A stretch of DNA of 20,415 bases, from contig JAGWRJ010000979.1 of NCBI GenBank assembly GCA_028869725.1, forward strand, positions 1-20,415, given 5' to 3'. The translations under genes and the position numbers were made by a program. Origin of the DNA: Alphaproteobacteria bacterium. GTDB taxonomy: Bacteria; Pseudomonadota; Alphaproteobacteria; Micropepsales; Micropepsaceae. Below the pieces are notes generated by a model, which did no database searches, was not told where the DNA came from, and saw nothing but the letters and a program-made list of their open reading frames with translations. Within the stretch, counting starts at the first letter, position 1. Each line of letters starts with the position of its first letter. This document shows positions 7,309-13,846 of this stretch, one piece after another.

Positions 7309-8265
7309 TTATCTTCTAATGCGTCGGTTTCTCACTAGCGCGGGCTCGTTCTGCCTGAGCAGCTTAACCAAACGCCGGAATTCGACATCACTACTTGCGG
7401 ATTTCCACCGATTGATGAAGCGGCAAACAACTTGAAGGTTTCCTGGCTCATAATGACCGTTACTATCAATACGATCTAACGAGCAATGCAATTCGGGATC
7501 AGTTTTATGGTCATCATACTGGAGCTCAATGCCGGAAATTGCGCATCGGCCATTCTGCTTATGTATTAGGCCTAATATATATTCCGCCAGGCTTTCCTCT
7601 GATGGAAAGCCAAACTCCTTGTTGCGTATCTTCGTCGCCACTAACTGACCATTTGAATATTTTGAGGTATTCGACGCCGTCATGGCCATGCGCATAGCAG
7701 TGACATCATGAAAACTCTCACTATGGCCGGACTGCGCCGTCATGGCTGGTGCCGACATTTTAGAGAGAATAGAACAGTTAGACAGATCACAAATTTTTTG
7801 AAATGCTTCGTGCGAAATTGGAATGGTCGAGGCCTGATGAGGATGGCGTATCTTCTCGAATGCATCTCCGGAGGGAAGAGCCGAAGCTAGTATTGGACGA
7901 CTCAATAAGTTCACGGCGAGTTGTAACTCCGCCCTCCACGTGGCTCTGTTTATTTTGGGGTCGTTTGAGTACTGATCATCATGCGTAGCAATGATCCGGG
8001 GGGCGCCAACAACGTGAAATATTCCGTATATGCCCGGCTCTAACCTAGGTTTTCCGCGTCGTAGAAAGCTGCTTCTTTGATCCTTACCAACCCTAAGAAT
8101 TCCTAACTGGCCGGGCCTTATGAAATCTCGATCGCATTTACTGATCCGGTAATTAACAGTCCGTTCAGCTCCTGACATCCATGCGTCGACATTCCACTGC
8201 GTGGGATTGCACAAGAACATCCAATAACTCGTCGGCGGATACTTTCTGACTGATCGGACGGACAT
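7309..8265 (-). CDS. EVE-HNH fusion, putative modification-dependent restriction endonuclease
   Basis: Residues are counted from ATG 8265. The N-terminal part (about 13-165) has EVE/PUA-like hallmarks: SYWMFLCNPTQWNVDAW, GQLGILRVG and GIYGIFHVVGAPR. EVE domains bind modified bases by flipping them into a pocket. The C-terminal part (about 225-300) is an HNH-type nuclease, with C241 in GRCAISG, SLDRIDSNGHY (262-272) and N276 in GNLQVVCRFINRWKS. A 60-residue Ser/Met-rich linker joins them. EVE-HNH proteins are known to cut DNA carrying modified cytosine, which would oppose phages with hydroxymethylated or glucosylated genomes. GTG 8316 would add 17 residues. The gene converges with the small HNH gene and ends 90 bases from it. 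Confidence 0.8.
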   Translation of the reverse strand: MSVRSVRKYPPTSYWMFLCNPTQWNVDAWMSGAERTVNYRISKCDRDFIRPGQLGILRVGKDQRSSFLRRGKPRLEPGIYGIFHVVGAPRIIATHDDQYSNDPKINRATWRAELQLAVNLLSRPILASALPSGDAFEKIRHPHQASTIPISHEAFQKICDLSNCSILSKMSAPAMTAQSGHSESFHDVTAMRMAMTASNTSKYSNGQLVATKIRNKEFGFPSEESLAEYILGLIHKQNGRCAISGIELQYDDHKTDPELHCSLDRIDSNGHYEPGNLQVVCRFINRWKSASSDVEFRRLVKLLRQNEPALVRNRRIRR

Positions 8266-8409
8266 AATTGATTTTTCTCTCAAGACTTCAATATTGCCAG
8301 CGGACGAGAGGGCCACAGCTACGAAAGCAGATCGTCAGCTTCTGTCCAGCACATGCATATCTCAACCCGCGGGTTCAAACGTCCTTGCGTGCCTGCATTT
8401 CGTACGTGC

Positions 8410-8550
8410 TTATCTCGTCGCAATTGGTGGGGCACACGCAGACAGCCACATCAGCGCTATAATCAGGACACCCAATAGCGTTGGCTTAGTTGCGTTGTCA
8501 TTTTCCTCCACATCAACTCGAAAGCTAACGGCTATACGAGCTCCACTCAT
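8410..8550 (-). CDS. Possible 46-aa single-span membrane protein or lipoprotein
   Basis: A short frame from ATG 8550 to TAA 8412-8410 encodes a polar, acidic N-terminal part (about residues 1-23) followed by a hydrophobic segment LLGVLIIALMWLSAC and a short tail APPIATR. The segment could be one membrane span, or a lipobox (LSAC) though it is late for a signal. It lies in the otherwise empty 375 bases between the EVE-HNH gene and the next minus-strand gene, and in the same direction. The Shine-Dalgarno sequence is weak. I could not find a homologue by memory, so this is only a candidate. Confidence 0.35.
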   Translation of the reverse strand: MSGARIAVSFRVDVEENDNATKPTLLGVLIIALMWLSACAPPIATR

Positions 8551-8640
8551 CCGAGATATTCTCTGCGTCATCAAAGTCACGAACACCTTCGGCGAATCCG
8601 CGGCCTCCTATGTTCACCACAGGCTACTCGGCACTGAAAT

Positions 8641-9252
8641 CTAGCCCCGTGTATCATACCGGGCAACTTCCGACCATCTGACATACAGAGGGCGCGCATC
8701 GACCTTGACCAATATGAACTCACTATCGTTCACGACGTACTCGTACTCAACGTCCAGCTTGACGACCCCGAAGCTGACATCCTGGTTCGTCTTATTATGC
8801 TTCGCGAGGAAGTCCTGCAGCTCCCATTTTTGAAGATGGGAAACAGAATGTTCGACCACTTCAGCTGGGCCTTTGGCTCGCCAGCGCTGAGGCTGAGGGA
8901 GATTGATATTTTCCACAACGCTGACGTGAAAGAACCGCGGTGCCAGGTAGAGACCATAGTTCCGCTTATCCGCCTCCCTGAGCAGCTCTATCGCCTTTCC
9001 AGCGCTTTTGTTGGCAGCTATCGATTGCACGAGACTGAGCGCACCGGCTTCCAGGGCAAACGCTACGCTTGGCGTCCCAAGAAGCCCTATTCCGCCGCCT
9101 TGAGACGAGCCAAGCAGTGCGCTCGCCTCGGCTCTCAAGGTCGCCACCTTCTCGACTGCGGGCGCCTGAAAGAGTCCAATTTCGTGGACCCTGATCGTGT
9201 CGCCGGAGCCAAGGGTAAGTACTAAGGAATCGTCGTCATGTAATGGGTTCAT
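8641..9252 (-). CDS. Hypothetical protein, 203 aa
   Basis: The N-terminus is a short beta segment (SLVLTLGSGDTIRVHEIGLF). A helical, Gly/Ala-rich middle follows (about 45-90, with GGGIGLLG and AFALEAGAL), and then a beta-rich C-terminal half ending VDARPLYVRWSEVARYD. The middle might be membrane-interacting, but it is not a clear transmembrane segment. GGAGG lies 9 bases before ATG 9252 on the minus strand. It is on the same strand as the tiny frame and the EVE-HNH gene, so the three could share a promoter, although the spacing of 90-145 bases is loose. I do not recognise the family. Confidence 0.65.
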   Translation of the reverse strand: MNPLHDDDSLVLTLGSGDTIRVHEIGLFQAPAVEKVATLRAEASALLGSSQGGGIGLLGTPSVAFALEAGALSLVQSIAANKSAGKAIELLREADKRNYGLYLAPRFFHVSVVENINLPQPQRWRAKGPAEVVEHSVSHLQKWELQDFLAKHNKTNQDVSFGVVKLDVEYEYVVNDSEFILVKVDARPLYVRWSEVARYDTRG

Positions 9253-9288
9253 AAATTCGGTCCTCCCGACTTCTCCCGAAGAGACATA

Positions 9289-9399
9289 TTAAACCGAACA
9301 ACTCCTTTCTGCCTCATCCCTCAGCACTTCGTCCGCGACCTCCACGTAGACCTGCCTAGTCTCGTGGTCGCTATGACGTGTCAGGCGCTGCTCGGCAAA
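9289..9399 (-). pseudogene. Possible C-terminal remnant of a second tyrosine recombinase
   Basis: This 36-codon frame on the minus strand, bounded by stops on both sides, reads LTRHSDHETRQVYVEVADEV and continues briefly to a stop at 9289-9291. It has the form of the end of a phage integrase: RH, then a tract leading to a Tyr nucleophile (RQVY), then a helix. No upstream domains are present in this or a nearby frame. It may be the relic of an earlier insertion. The match is short and rests on pattern alone. Confidence 0.35.
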
Positions 9400-9450
9400 T
9401 TAGGACACTACACAAAGACGGCAGTTTCCAGGAAAGTGACGAAGGTCATG

Positions 9451-9467
9451 AAGATAGTGACTATCTT
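9451..9467. promoter_or_regulatory. Perfect 17-bp palindrome AAGATAGTGACTATCTT
   Basis: Two 8-base arms flank a single central G. It lies in the 500-base gap between the minus-strand gene ending its 5' end at 9252 and the exported protein starting at 9754. Apart from the integrase-like remnant, that gap holds no gene I can support. The palindrome has the size of a dimeric repressor site but is about 290 bases from the next start, so what it would control is unclear. Confidence 0.35.
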
Positions 9468-9753
9468 TGGCACTTCTCCTAAACATCTTGGCCCGGCCGT
9501 GCCAATTAGGAAGCTAGCGTCAGCTTCAATACAGGGGCGTCATTTCCGCTTCAATCTCGAATGCGCCCACTGAGTGCACGTGTCGTGACGGCGCATGAAC
9601 TCCCCCATTCTCCCAAACCGCTAAAGCTGAATGCATTCAAACAACTTAACCTATTGTCCCCATAACGGAACTGCACTCGGTATTCTCCAGCATTGCAAAA
9701 TTCGACTAATCTGCTCAGTATGACTTTTATTATCTCCCTCGCGAGTAGAAGTC

Positions 9754-10650
9754 ATGAAGCCAATTACAATCACGAAGCTAGAAGTATTCAGCGTAGTGGT
9801 GGTGATGCTTTTTGTGCTGCTTGAAGTGCCCATGATAAGCACGGCTCATGCTCAATGCTGGGCGTGCGGCCTCAGCAACATGGGCAACGCGATGTCTAAC
9901 TTCGGATCTAGCTTGGTTCAGCAACAAATGGAATATGACGAGCAGAAAAAGCTACTCAAACTTCAGTTGAAGCAGGAAGAGCAAGAACAGAAGGACGAAC
10001 AAGAGCAGCAATTGGCAGCTAGCTGCATCGCGCCAACGCCGCCCGTAATGTCAATAAATGGAGCTACCGCGACCGAGCAGCAATTGAATGATGAAATTGC
10101 CTCTTACGATACGTATCAGTCGCGTGCGAACGCATTTCAGCGCTGCATCTATGCCGAAAGCCAACAAATGGAACAAGCTGATCCGGCAATCTTATCGACG
10201 CTCAAATCTCGTGACGAAGCAGTGCAGCGTGAGAAACAAGATTTGGCAACTCAGATCAACGCTCAGATTTTTGCCTTTAAGCAGGCACGGTCAGAAAGAC
10301 ATCGTATTAATTATGATCAGCAGGAGAGACTGAAAGGGCGGGGGCAGGAAGAGCGTCAGTTGATCGCTAATTGCACTGAACCAACGCCGCCGGCACTGTC
10401 AATAAATGGTGCCACTGCGAGCATAAATCAATTGAATACTGCAATTGCTTCGTTTGATAATTATGAAATACGTTCGAATGTGTTCCAGCGCTGCATCTAT
10501 GCTGAGAACGAAAAAGCGCGGCAGATTAGTCCATCGATCTTGTCAGCGCTCAAATATCGTAGCGAAGCGGTCGCAGGCCAAGAGCAGGCTTCGGAAAGGG
10601 AAATTAATGCACTAATTTTCAGCTTTAAGCGTGCGCACTCTAAAAATTAG
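9754..10650 (+). CDS. Exported protein with two tandem 95-aa Cys-containing repeats
   Basis: There is a clear signal peptide, with a hydrophobic core near 11-24 and the cleavage motif AHA after residue 33. The mature protein begins QCWACG and is followed by a Gln/Glu/Lys-rich coiled-coil-like stretch (about 60-87). Two copies of a domain follow, about 86-182 and 202-298, offset by 116 residues. Both contain PTPP, SINGATA, QLN, NAFQRCIYAE or NVFQRCIYAE and a lysine-rich end. Each has one Cys at the start and one in RCIYAE, which probably pair. The DNA is also visibly duplicated with a 348-base offset. No family is recognised. The ribosome-binding site is weak. It may be periplasmic. Confidence 0.7.
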   Translation: MKPITITKLEVFSVVVVMLFVLLEVPMISTAHAQCWACGLSNMGNAMSNFGSSLVQQQMEYDEQKKLLKLQLKQEEQEQKDEQEQQLAASCIAPTPPVMSINGATATEQQLNDEIASYDTYQSRANAFQRCIYAESQQMEQADPAILSTLKSRDEAVQREKQDLATQINAQIFAFKQARSERHRINYDQQERLKGRGQEERQLIANCTEPTPPALSINGATASINQLNTAIASFDNYEIRSNVFQRCIYAENEKARQISPSILSALKYRSEAVAGQEQASEREINALIFSFKRAHSKN

Positions 10651-10733
10651 CAAAGCCGTTCCGGGGTGGCCGGATAAGCATTTGGGGCTCTGATTGAGCG
10701 AAGCAAGTCGTAAATCTCGGTGGGGGACTTACT

Positions 10734-11126
10734 ATGACAACAGCAAAAATCTTACTTGGTGCAGCTCTTATTATTGTGTCTTCGATGGTGTCGCAATCTA
10801 GGGCGCAGGCGATCGGGAGTTCTGGTTTGCCCAGTCTACCAAATTCTGGACTGGCACCGGTCACGCCCAGCCCTTCCATCTATCAAGGCCCCGGTACCTA
10901 TCTCAATAGTGGTAGCCAGACCTTTGGATCGAACGGCACTACTCAAATTCAATCTGGCAATCAGGCCTTTGGGTCCGATGGAAATGTATCGCGTACCTAT
11001 GGGAATATGACGTACGGAAGCGATGGCACCATGATTCAGCGTTCAGGCAATACTAATTTTGTGACCACTCCAGATGGTCGCACCCATACGTGCCAGACAA
11101 TTGGTAGCCAAACATTTTGCAATTAG
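10734..11126 (+). CDS. Small exported protein with Gly/Ser/Asn-rich repeats
   Basis: Residues 1-24 or so form a signal peptide (hydrophobic ALIIVSSM, cleavage near SRAQA). The mature part starts Ser/Pro-rich and then repeats a pattern like SGSQTFGSNG, SGNQAFGSDG and YGNMTYGSDG at intervals of about 18 residues. It closes with a cysteine pair (C120 and C129, in HTCQT and FCN). Such repeats often form beta structures on the cell surface or in the periplasm. A purine-rich GGGGGA lies 7 bases before ATG 10734. It starts 83 bases after the previous exported protein, so the two may be expressed together. I do not recognise the family. Confidence 0.7.
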   Translation: MTTAKILLGAALIIVSSMVSQSRAQAIGSSGLPSLPNSGLAPVTPSPSIYQGPGTYLNSGSQTFGSNGTTQIQSGNQAFGSDGNVSRTYGNMTYGSDGTMIQRSGNTNFVTTPDGRTHTCQTIGSQTFCN

Positions 11127-11243
11127 GTTGGAACATCTACCTTATTGCATAGTGCATTGCCCCTAAAGAGCTGCTTATCACCTCGAAGCCGAGTCAATTA
11201 CGCGCGGACTACGCCAAGAGGCGTCGCACCAGTTGTTGACATC

Positions 11244-11465
11244 TCATTGCTTTCGCCCCCGAGCGGTGACCTGAGATGGGGCCACTAATGCTTGCTCAAC
11301 CAATCGGCGAATAGCCTCCGGTCGGCTTAGCTCATCAGCTTGCTTCGAAATCCAACTATCAACCGCCTCCAATGCGGCCGGCTGCATACGAACGACTACC
11401 TGCGTTCCCTTTCCGGTAGGAGCAGGCCCCCGTCGTTTCTTTTCTAGCACAGTTTTCTTCTTCAT
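11244..11465 (-). CDS. Ribbon-helix-helix (RHH) DNA-binding protein, 73 aa
   Basis: The N-terminus is lysine- and arginine-rich (KKKTVLEKKRRG). Next comes a beta strand TQVVVRMQP (21-29), helix A (31-42, ALEAVDSWISKQ) and helix B (48-61, RPEAIRRLVEQAL). This is the MetJ/Arc-type fold, whose dimers insert a beta ribbon into the major groove. ATG 11465 is used rather than a longer frame start upstream. The longer version would have to read through the divergent gene and its palindrome. It is divergent from the gene at 11548 with 82 bases between. The palindrome GTGCTAGCAC at 11473-11482 is a likely operator, so autoregulation is plausible. Confidence 0.8.
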   Translation of the reverse strand: MKKKTVLEKKRRGPAPTGKGTQVVVRMQPAALEAVDSWISKQADELSRPEAIRRLVEQALVAPSQVTARGRKQ

Positions 11466-11472
11466 AAAAAAC

Positions 11473-11482
11473 GTGCTAGCAC
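11473..11482. promoter_or_regulatory. Palindrome GTGCTAGCAC, possible RHH operator
   Basis: This 10-bp perfect palindrome lies 8 bases upstream of the RHH start. A second copy of its right half, CTAGCACAG, lies inside the RHH gene at 11444-11452; the first matching stretch is 11476-11484. RHH proteins commonly bind two or more half-sites near their own start, so this arrangement fits autoregulation and joint control of the divergent gene. Confidence 0.45.
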
Positions 11483-11547
11483 AGAAGCAAGCCGATGGGA
11501 AGCGCCAACCTCCCATCGGCCCTAACCCACAAGCCAAGGAGGTACCT

Positions 11548-11922
11548 ATGGCATCGCAGGCTGACGACCAAGCTAACACGGCCGTCAAACCCTCAGCAAA
11601 GGTGCTCCCGTTCCGGAGCCCAACGTCCACAACATCAATCGAATTTGCGCAGGAAATGGTCAACGATCCGGGCCGCATGGAGCGCGCACGCCTTCGGCCC
11701 AAATCTTTGGCCCGTGACCTTGATGAGCTTTATTCAAGAGTGAGCCTGCTGGCTTGCGCGTCAGGGTCCTATGTAGTCGGCCGAGATGAAGGCGTAGATC
11801 GGCACTGGGAGGACATTTTGCGAGACCTTGATGGGCTGGCTTTAGTAGCCCGAGGCAAAAGGGGTGTTGCCAAGAAAATTCGCCGACAGGAGTTGAAGGA
11901 GCGTAAGACCTCAAGTCGCTAA
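11548..11922 (+). CDS. Hypothetical protein, 124 aa, divergent from the RHH gene
   Basis: AAGGAGG at 11536-11542 is a strong ribosome-binding site 5 bases before ATG 11548. The protein has a disordered, Ala/Thr/Ser-rich N-terminus (about 1-35). A helical core follows (SIEFAQEMV, LARDLDELYSRVSLL, HWEDILRDLDGLALV), and a basic C-terminal end (KRGVAKKIRRQELKERK). The helical, charged pattern and lack of a signal peptide suggest a cytoplasmic protein that binds another protein or DNA. A possible hairpin (CTCAGG 11952-11957 with CCTGAG 11968-11973) follows 30 bases downstream. It has no known family in my recall. It may be paired with the RHH repressor as a regulatory module. Confidence 0.65.
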   Translation: MASQADDQANTAVKPSAKVLPFRSPTSTTSIEFAQEMVNDPGRMERARLRPKSLARDLDELYSRVSLLACASGSYVVGRDEGVDRHWEDILRDLDGLALVARGKRGVAKKIRRQELKERKTSSR

Positions 11923-12088
11923 TTTGTGGATGGTATGTCTACGACCCACATCTCAGGCGCCCGTGCTCCTGAGGTTTCGGCCACGAACTGCTAAACTTCA
12001 ACGTGCGCGGCTAGGCTGATCCCCGAACCTCCGACCACACGGAGCGCCGCGCGCACCCTCTTGTGGACGCATCGAGTGGAGGTGCGGT

Positions 12089-12604
12089 GTGCCGAGAAAG
12101 AAAGCTTCTTGTGTCCGCTATCCTGGTGATTTGGGAAAGCCACCCAAGCTTCCCGGCCTCATCAATATGCCTTCTAACATATCGGATTGGGCCTTTCGCG
12201 AATATTGCCGTAGATTATTTCTACTTGCCGAATTTCATGGTGTTCCACCAAAGCGGCTGGATCTTCTGGCCGTGGCGTTGGCGGAAGCACACGTCCCTGG
12301 GCTACAGTTCTCATCGCTGGGGCGAGACGAACCACGTCGCGGCAAAGACAAAATATGGACGATCCCCCGCCTAATGATGTTATTTGAAGCCGTTGAAGAT
12401 TTACGGGCCAAAACCTCTGGGCTGACGGTACGCGACGCCTGTAAACGTCTCGCTACCAGCCGGAAGTACGCCGCGAATTGGAGCCGTTCTCGTCAGAGTA
12501 AATCTCTGGACCAATGGGTAGAAACACTAGAGAGCAGATATCAAGACGGAAAGCGTTTGCAAAAAGGCACCAAAGGCCTCCGTCGCACTCATACTAAGAA
12601 GTAG
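12089..12604 (+). CDS. Hypothetical protein, 171 aa
   Basis: The start is GTG 12089, with GGAGGT at 12078-12083 five bases upstream. The protein has a basic start and a helical middle (SDWAFREYCRRLFLLAEFHG, LDLLAVALAEAHVPG). An HTH-like stretch follows (about 110-128, LTVRDACKRLATSRKYAANW), and then a basic tail rich in Lys and Arg. The HTH resemblance is weak, but the pattern of alternating basic and aromatic residues suits a DNA-binding protein. It lies between the RHH pair and the AlpA-like gene, in the control region of the element. Function is not established; it could be a regulator or part of the replication set. Confidence 0.6.
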   Translation: MPRKKASCVRYPGDLGKPPKLPGLINMPSNISDWAFREYCRRLFLLAEFHGVPPKRLDLLAVALAEAHVPGLQFSSLGRDEPRRGKDKIWTIPRLMMLFEAVEDLRAKTSGLTVRDACKRLATSRKYAANWSRSRQSKSLDQWVETLESRYQDGKRLQKGTKGLRRTHTKK

Positions 12605-12652
12605 CGGAAGAAGTTCCGGAATAGCGGGGAACGTTAAATCCGGAATTTTGAT

Positions 12653-12702
12653 TTGGCACGATCTGAATTGCCGGAGGTTCCGGTGATTCGAAGAGGTGCC
12701 AA
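12653..12702. promoter_or_regulatory. Nested dyad just upstream of the AlpA-like gene
   Basis: The arms are nested. TTGGCAC (12653-12659) pairs with GTGCCAA (12696-12702). Inside them GAAT (12665-12668) pairs with ATTC (12686-12689), and CCGG (12671-12674) pairs with CCGG (12680-12683) around AGGTT. The outer arms end 3 bases before ATG 12706, and GAGG at 12693-12696 is inside the fold. It could be a repressor operator with two half-sites, or an RNA hairpin that hides the ribosome-binding site. Two TCCGGAAT copies lie just upstream, at 12615-12622 and 12639-12646. Confidence 0.5.
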
Positions 12703-12705
12703 TCA

Positions 12706-12981
12706 ATGACGTCAAATTTCCCAGCGTTCCCGAGCAGCAATTCTGATGCTGCTCGCTCCCTCCAGATCGAAGACGATCGAGAATACTCTCCTCGCCAGTA
12801 TCATGAGTGGTTTGGTGGCCCCACCGAATCAACTCAAGCCAAGCAGCGCCTAACGGGCGATGGCTGCCCGTACATTAAGCGTGGCCGCCGCGTCACACTC
12901 CTAGGCCGCGATATCAAAGAACATCGCGCGAAGCTTCGCCGCGTCAGCACGTCCGACCAGGGCGAACCCCAAGCAGCATGA
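12706..12981 (+). CDS. AlpA/excisionase-like HTH protein, 91 aa
   Basis: After a disordered N-terminal part (about 1-26), residues 27-75 read YSPRQYHEWFGG, STQAKQRLTGDGCPYIKRGRR and VTLLGRDIKEHRAKL. This is the winged HTH of AlpA/Xis-type proteins, with a two-helix head, a GDGxPxxKxGRR wing and a final helix. Members act as transcriptional activators of integrase or excision genes, or as recombination directionality factors. A Shine-Dalgarno GAGG lies about 9 bases upstream and inside the nested dyad (previous entry). The gene at 2840 has a similar HTH, so the element carries two candidates. This one has the more usual length. Confidence 0.75.
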   Translation: MTSNFPAFPSSNSDAARSLQIEDDREYSPRQYHEWFGGPTESTQAKQRLTGDGCPYIKRGRRVTLLGRDIKEHRAKLRRVSTSDQGEPQAA

Positions 12982-12995
12982 CCACCAAAACGAAA

Positions 12996-13026
12996 ACCCC
13001 GGCCGCTGTGACGAGCGCGCCGGGGT
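12996..13026 (+). terminator. GC-rich hairpin ahead of the early operon
   Basis: ACCCCGGC at 12996-13003 pairs with GCCGGGGT at 13019-13026 around a 15-base loop. It is not followed by a T-tract. It starts 14 bases after the AlpA-like gene ends, so it could weaken readthrough into the operon or act as an mRNA-stabilising or attenuation structure at the 5' end of that operon. I cannot choose between these from sequence alone. Confidence 0.4.
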
Positions 13027-13062
13027 CTGAACTTCCGTCCTTCACGACAGGAGCTTTATTTC

Positions 13063-13242
13063 ATGAAAATATCCCCCCGGCCGCTTAGCGGCAATATGCA
13101 GCCCGATCTTTTTTCATGGGCGCTCCAACAATCTACCGAGTTCAGCCTCGCCGGGCGGCGCATCGCTAACCGGTTTGGCCTGCCACCTTACCGTGCCGAG
13201 CTCATCGCCCGGCTTGCGGGCTTCAAGGAGGTGCAACAATGA
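13063..13242 (+). CDS. Small protein, 59 aa, first gene of the early operon
   Basis: ATG 13063 has AGGAG at 13050-13053 about 9 bases upstream. The protein reads MKISPRPLSGNMQPDLFSWA, then an LAGRRIANRFGLPPYRAELI core and a short basic end. It is a helical, HTH-like small protein of the type found near replication genes in rhizobial prophages, as I recall them. Its stop overlaps the next start in ATGA (13239-13242), so the two are translationally coupled. The Shine-Dalgarno sequence of the next gene (AAGGAGGTG) lies within its last codons. It is short enough to be missed by automatic calls, but the overlap and codon use support it. Confidence 0.7.
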   Translation: MKISPRPLSGNMQPDLFSWALQQSTEFSLAGRRIANRFGLPPYRAELIARLAGFKEVQQ

Positions 13243-13538
13243 GCAAAACCATCTCCTTGACGTTCGAGAATTTTGCCACTGGTACGCGCCATTGTGTGGA
13301 GGGCCAGGAAGCCCGAACGCTGCTCGCCCTGTATAATGCCGGTGCGGCCGGCCTAACGGCACTGGAGGTTAGCAACTGGGCGCTGCGGCTTAGCCACTAT
13401 GTCTATAAGCTGCGGGCTCTCGGTCTTTCGATCGACATGGAACGTGAGCAACACGGCGGCCCAATCCCAGGACGTCACGGCCGGTACTTCTTGCGAAGCG
13501 GGATTCGGATCATCAATACCGGGAGGGCCGCAGCATGA
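13239..13538 (+). CDS. Winged-helix domain protein, 99 aa
   Basis: The ribosome-binding site AAGGAGGTG (13225-13233) lies in the end of the previous gene. The N-terminal strand SLTFENFA is followed by a winged-helix-like core (about 24-75): ARTLLALYNAGAAGLTALEV, then YVYKLRALGLSIDMEREQHG. This is the pattern of short phage winged-helix proteins that recognise DNA or serve as early regulators. The basic C-terminal end (GRHGRYFLRSGIRI) could make the wing. It overlaps the next start by 4 bases (13535-13538). It is a candidate for the protein that binds the dyads at 14307-14442, though the gene at 13839 is an equally likely one. Confidence 0.65.
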   Translation: MSKTISLTFENFATGTRHCVEGQEARTLLALYNAGAAGLTALEVSNWALRLSHYVYKLRALGLSIDMEREQHGGPIPGRHGRYFLRSGIRIINTGRAAA

Positions 13539-13846
13539 TAAGCGCTACGGCAGACTTTGACTGGAGTGATGACGAGTGCGTCATCCTGAAGGAGCAAATG
13601 GCGGTAGCTGTTTATCCAAATTCGCGTGGTGACGTCGTCATTAGACAGGAACACGGCTGGGATGAGGACTCCGACAGGCTGATCCTGATACAGCCATGCA
13701 ACGCCAAAGCCGTAGCGGATGCGCTTCTTGCGGCTGCAGCCGACTGGGACGATCCACCTTGTGCCCATTCGAAAGCGGGCCCAATTGGCGATGAGGGAGA
13801 AAAGGCTGTCGCACTGCCGCTTCTAGAGAGAACGACAAATGGCTAA
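13535..13846 (+). CDS. Hypothetical acidic protein, 103 aa
   Basis: The start overlaps the previous gene in ATGA (13535-13538) and its TAA (13844-13846) overlaps the next gene by 8 bases. It reads with a beta-rich middle (CVILKEQMAVAVYPNSRGDV, then a WDEDSDR loop) and a helical part AKAVADALLAAAADW. The protein is acidic, with many Asp and Glu and few Cys. It has no signal sequence. The regulatory position is clear from the gene order, not from the sequence. I recall similar short proteins next to replication modules, but I cannot name a family. Confidence 0.6.
   Translation: MISATADFDWSDDECVILKEQMAVAVYPNSRGDVVIRQEHGWDEDSDRLILIQPCNAKAVADALLAAAADWDDPPCAHSKAGPIGDEGEKAVALPLLERTTNG

Noticed and set aside
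8294..8644. Plus-strand frame of about 116 codons across the gap
   Set aside because: No ribosome-binding site, no protein-like pattern, and it overlaps the opposite genes at both ends.
9364..9573. Plus-strand frame of about 69 codons
   Set aside because: No ribosome-binding site; it runs antisense to the integrase-like relic and through the palindrome.
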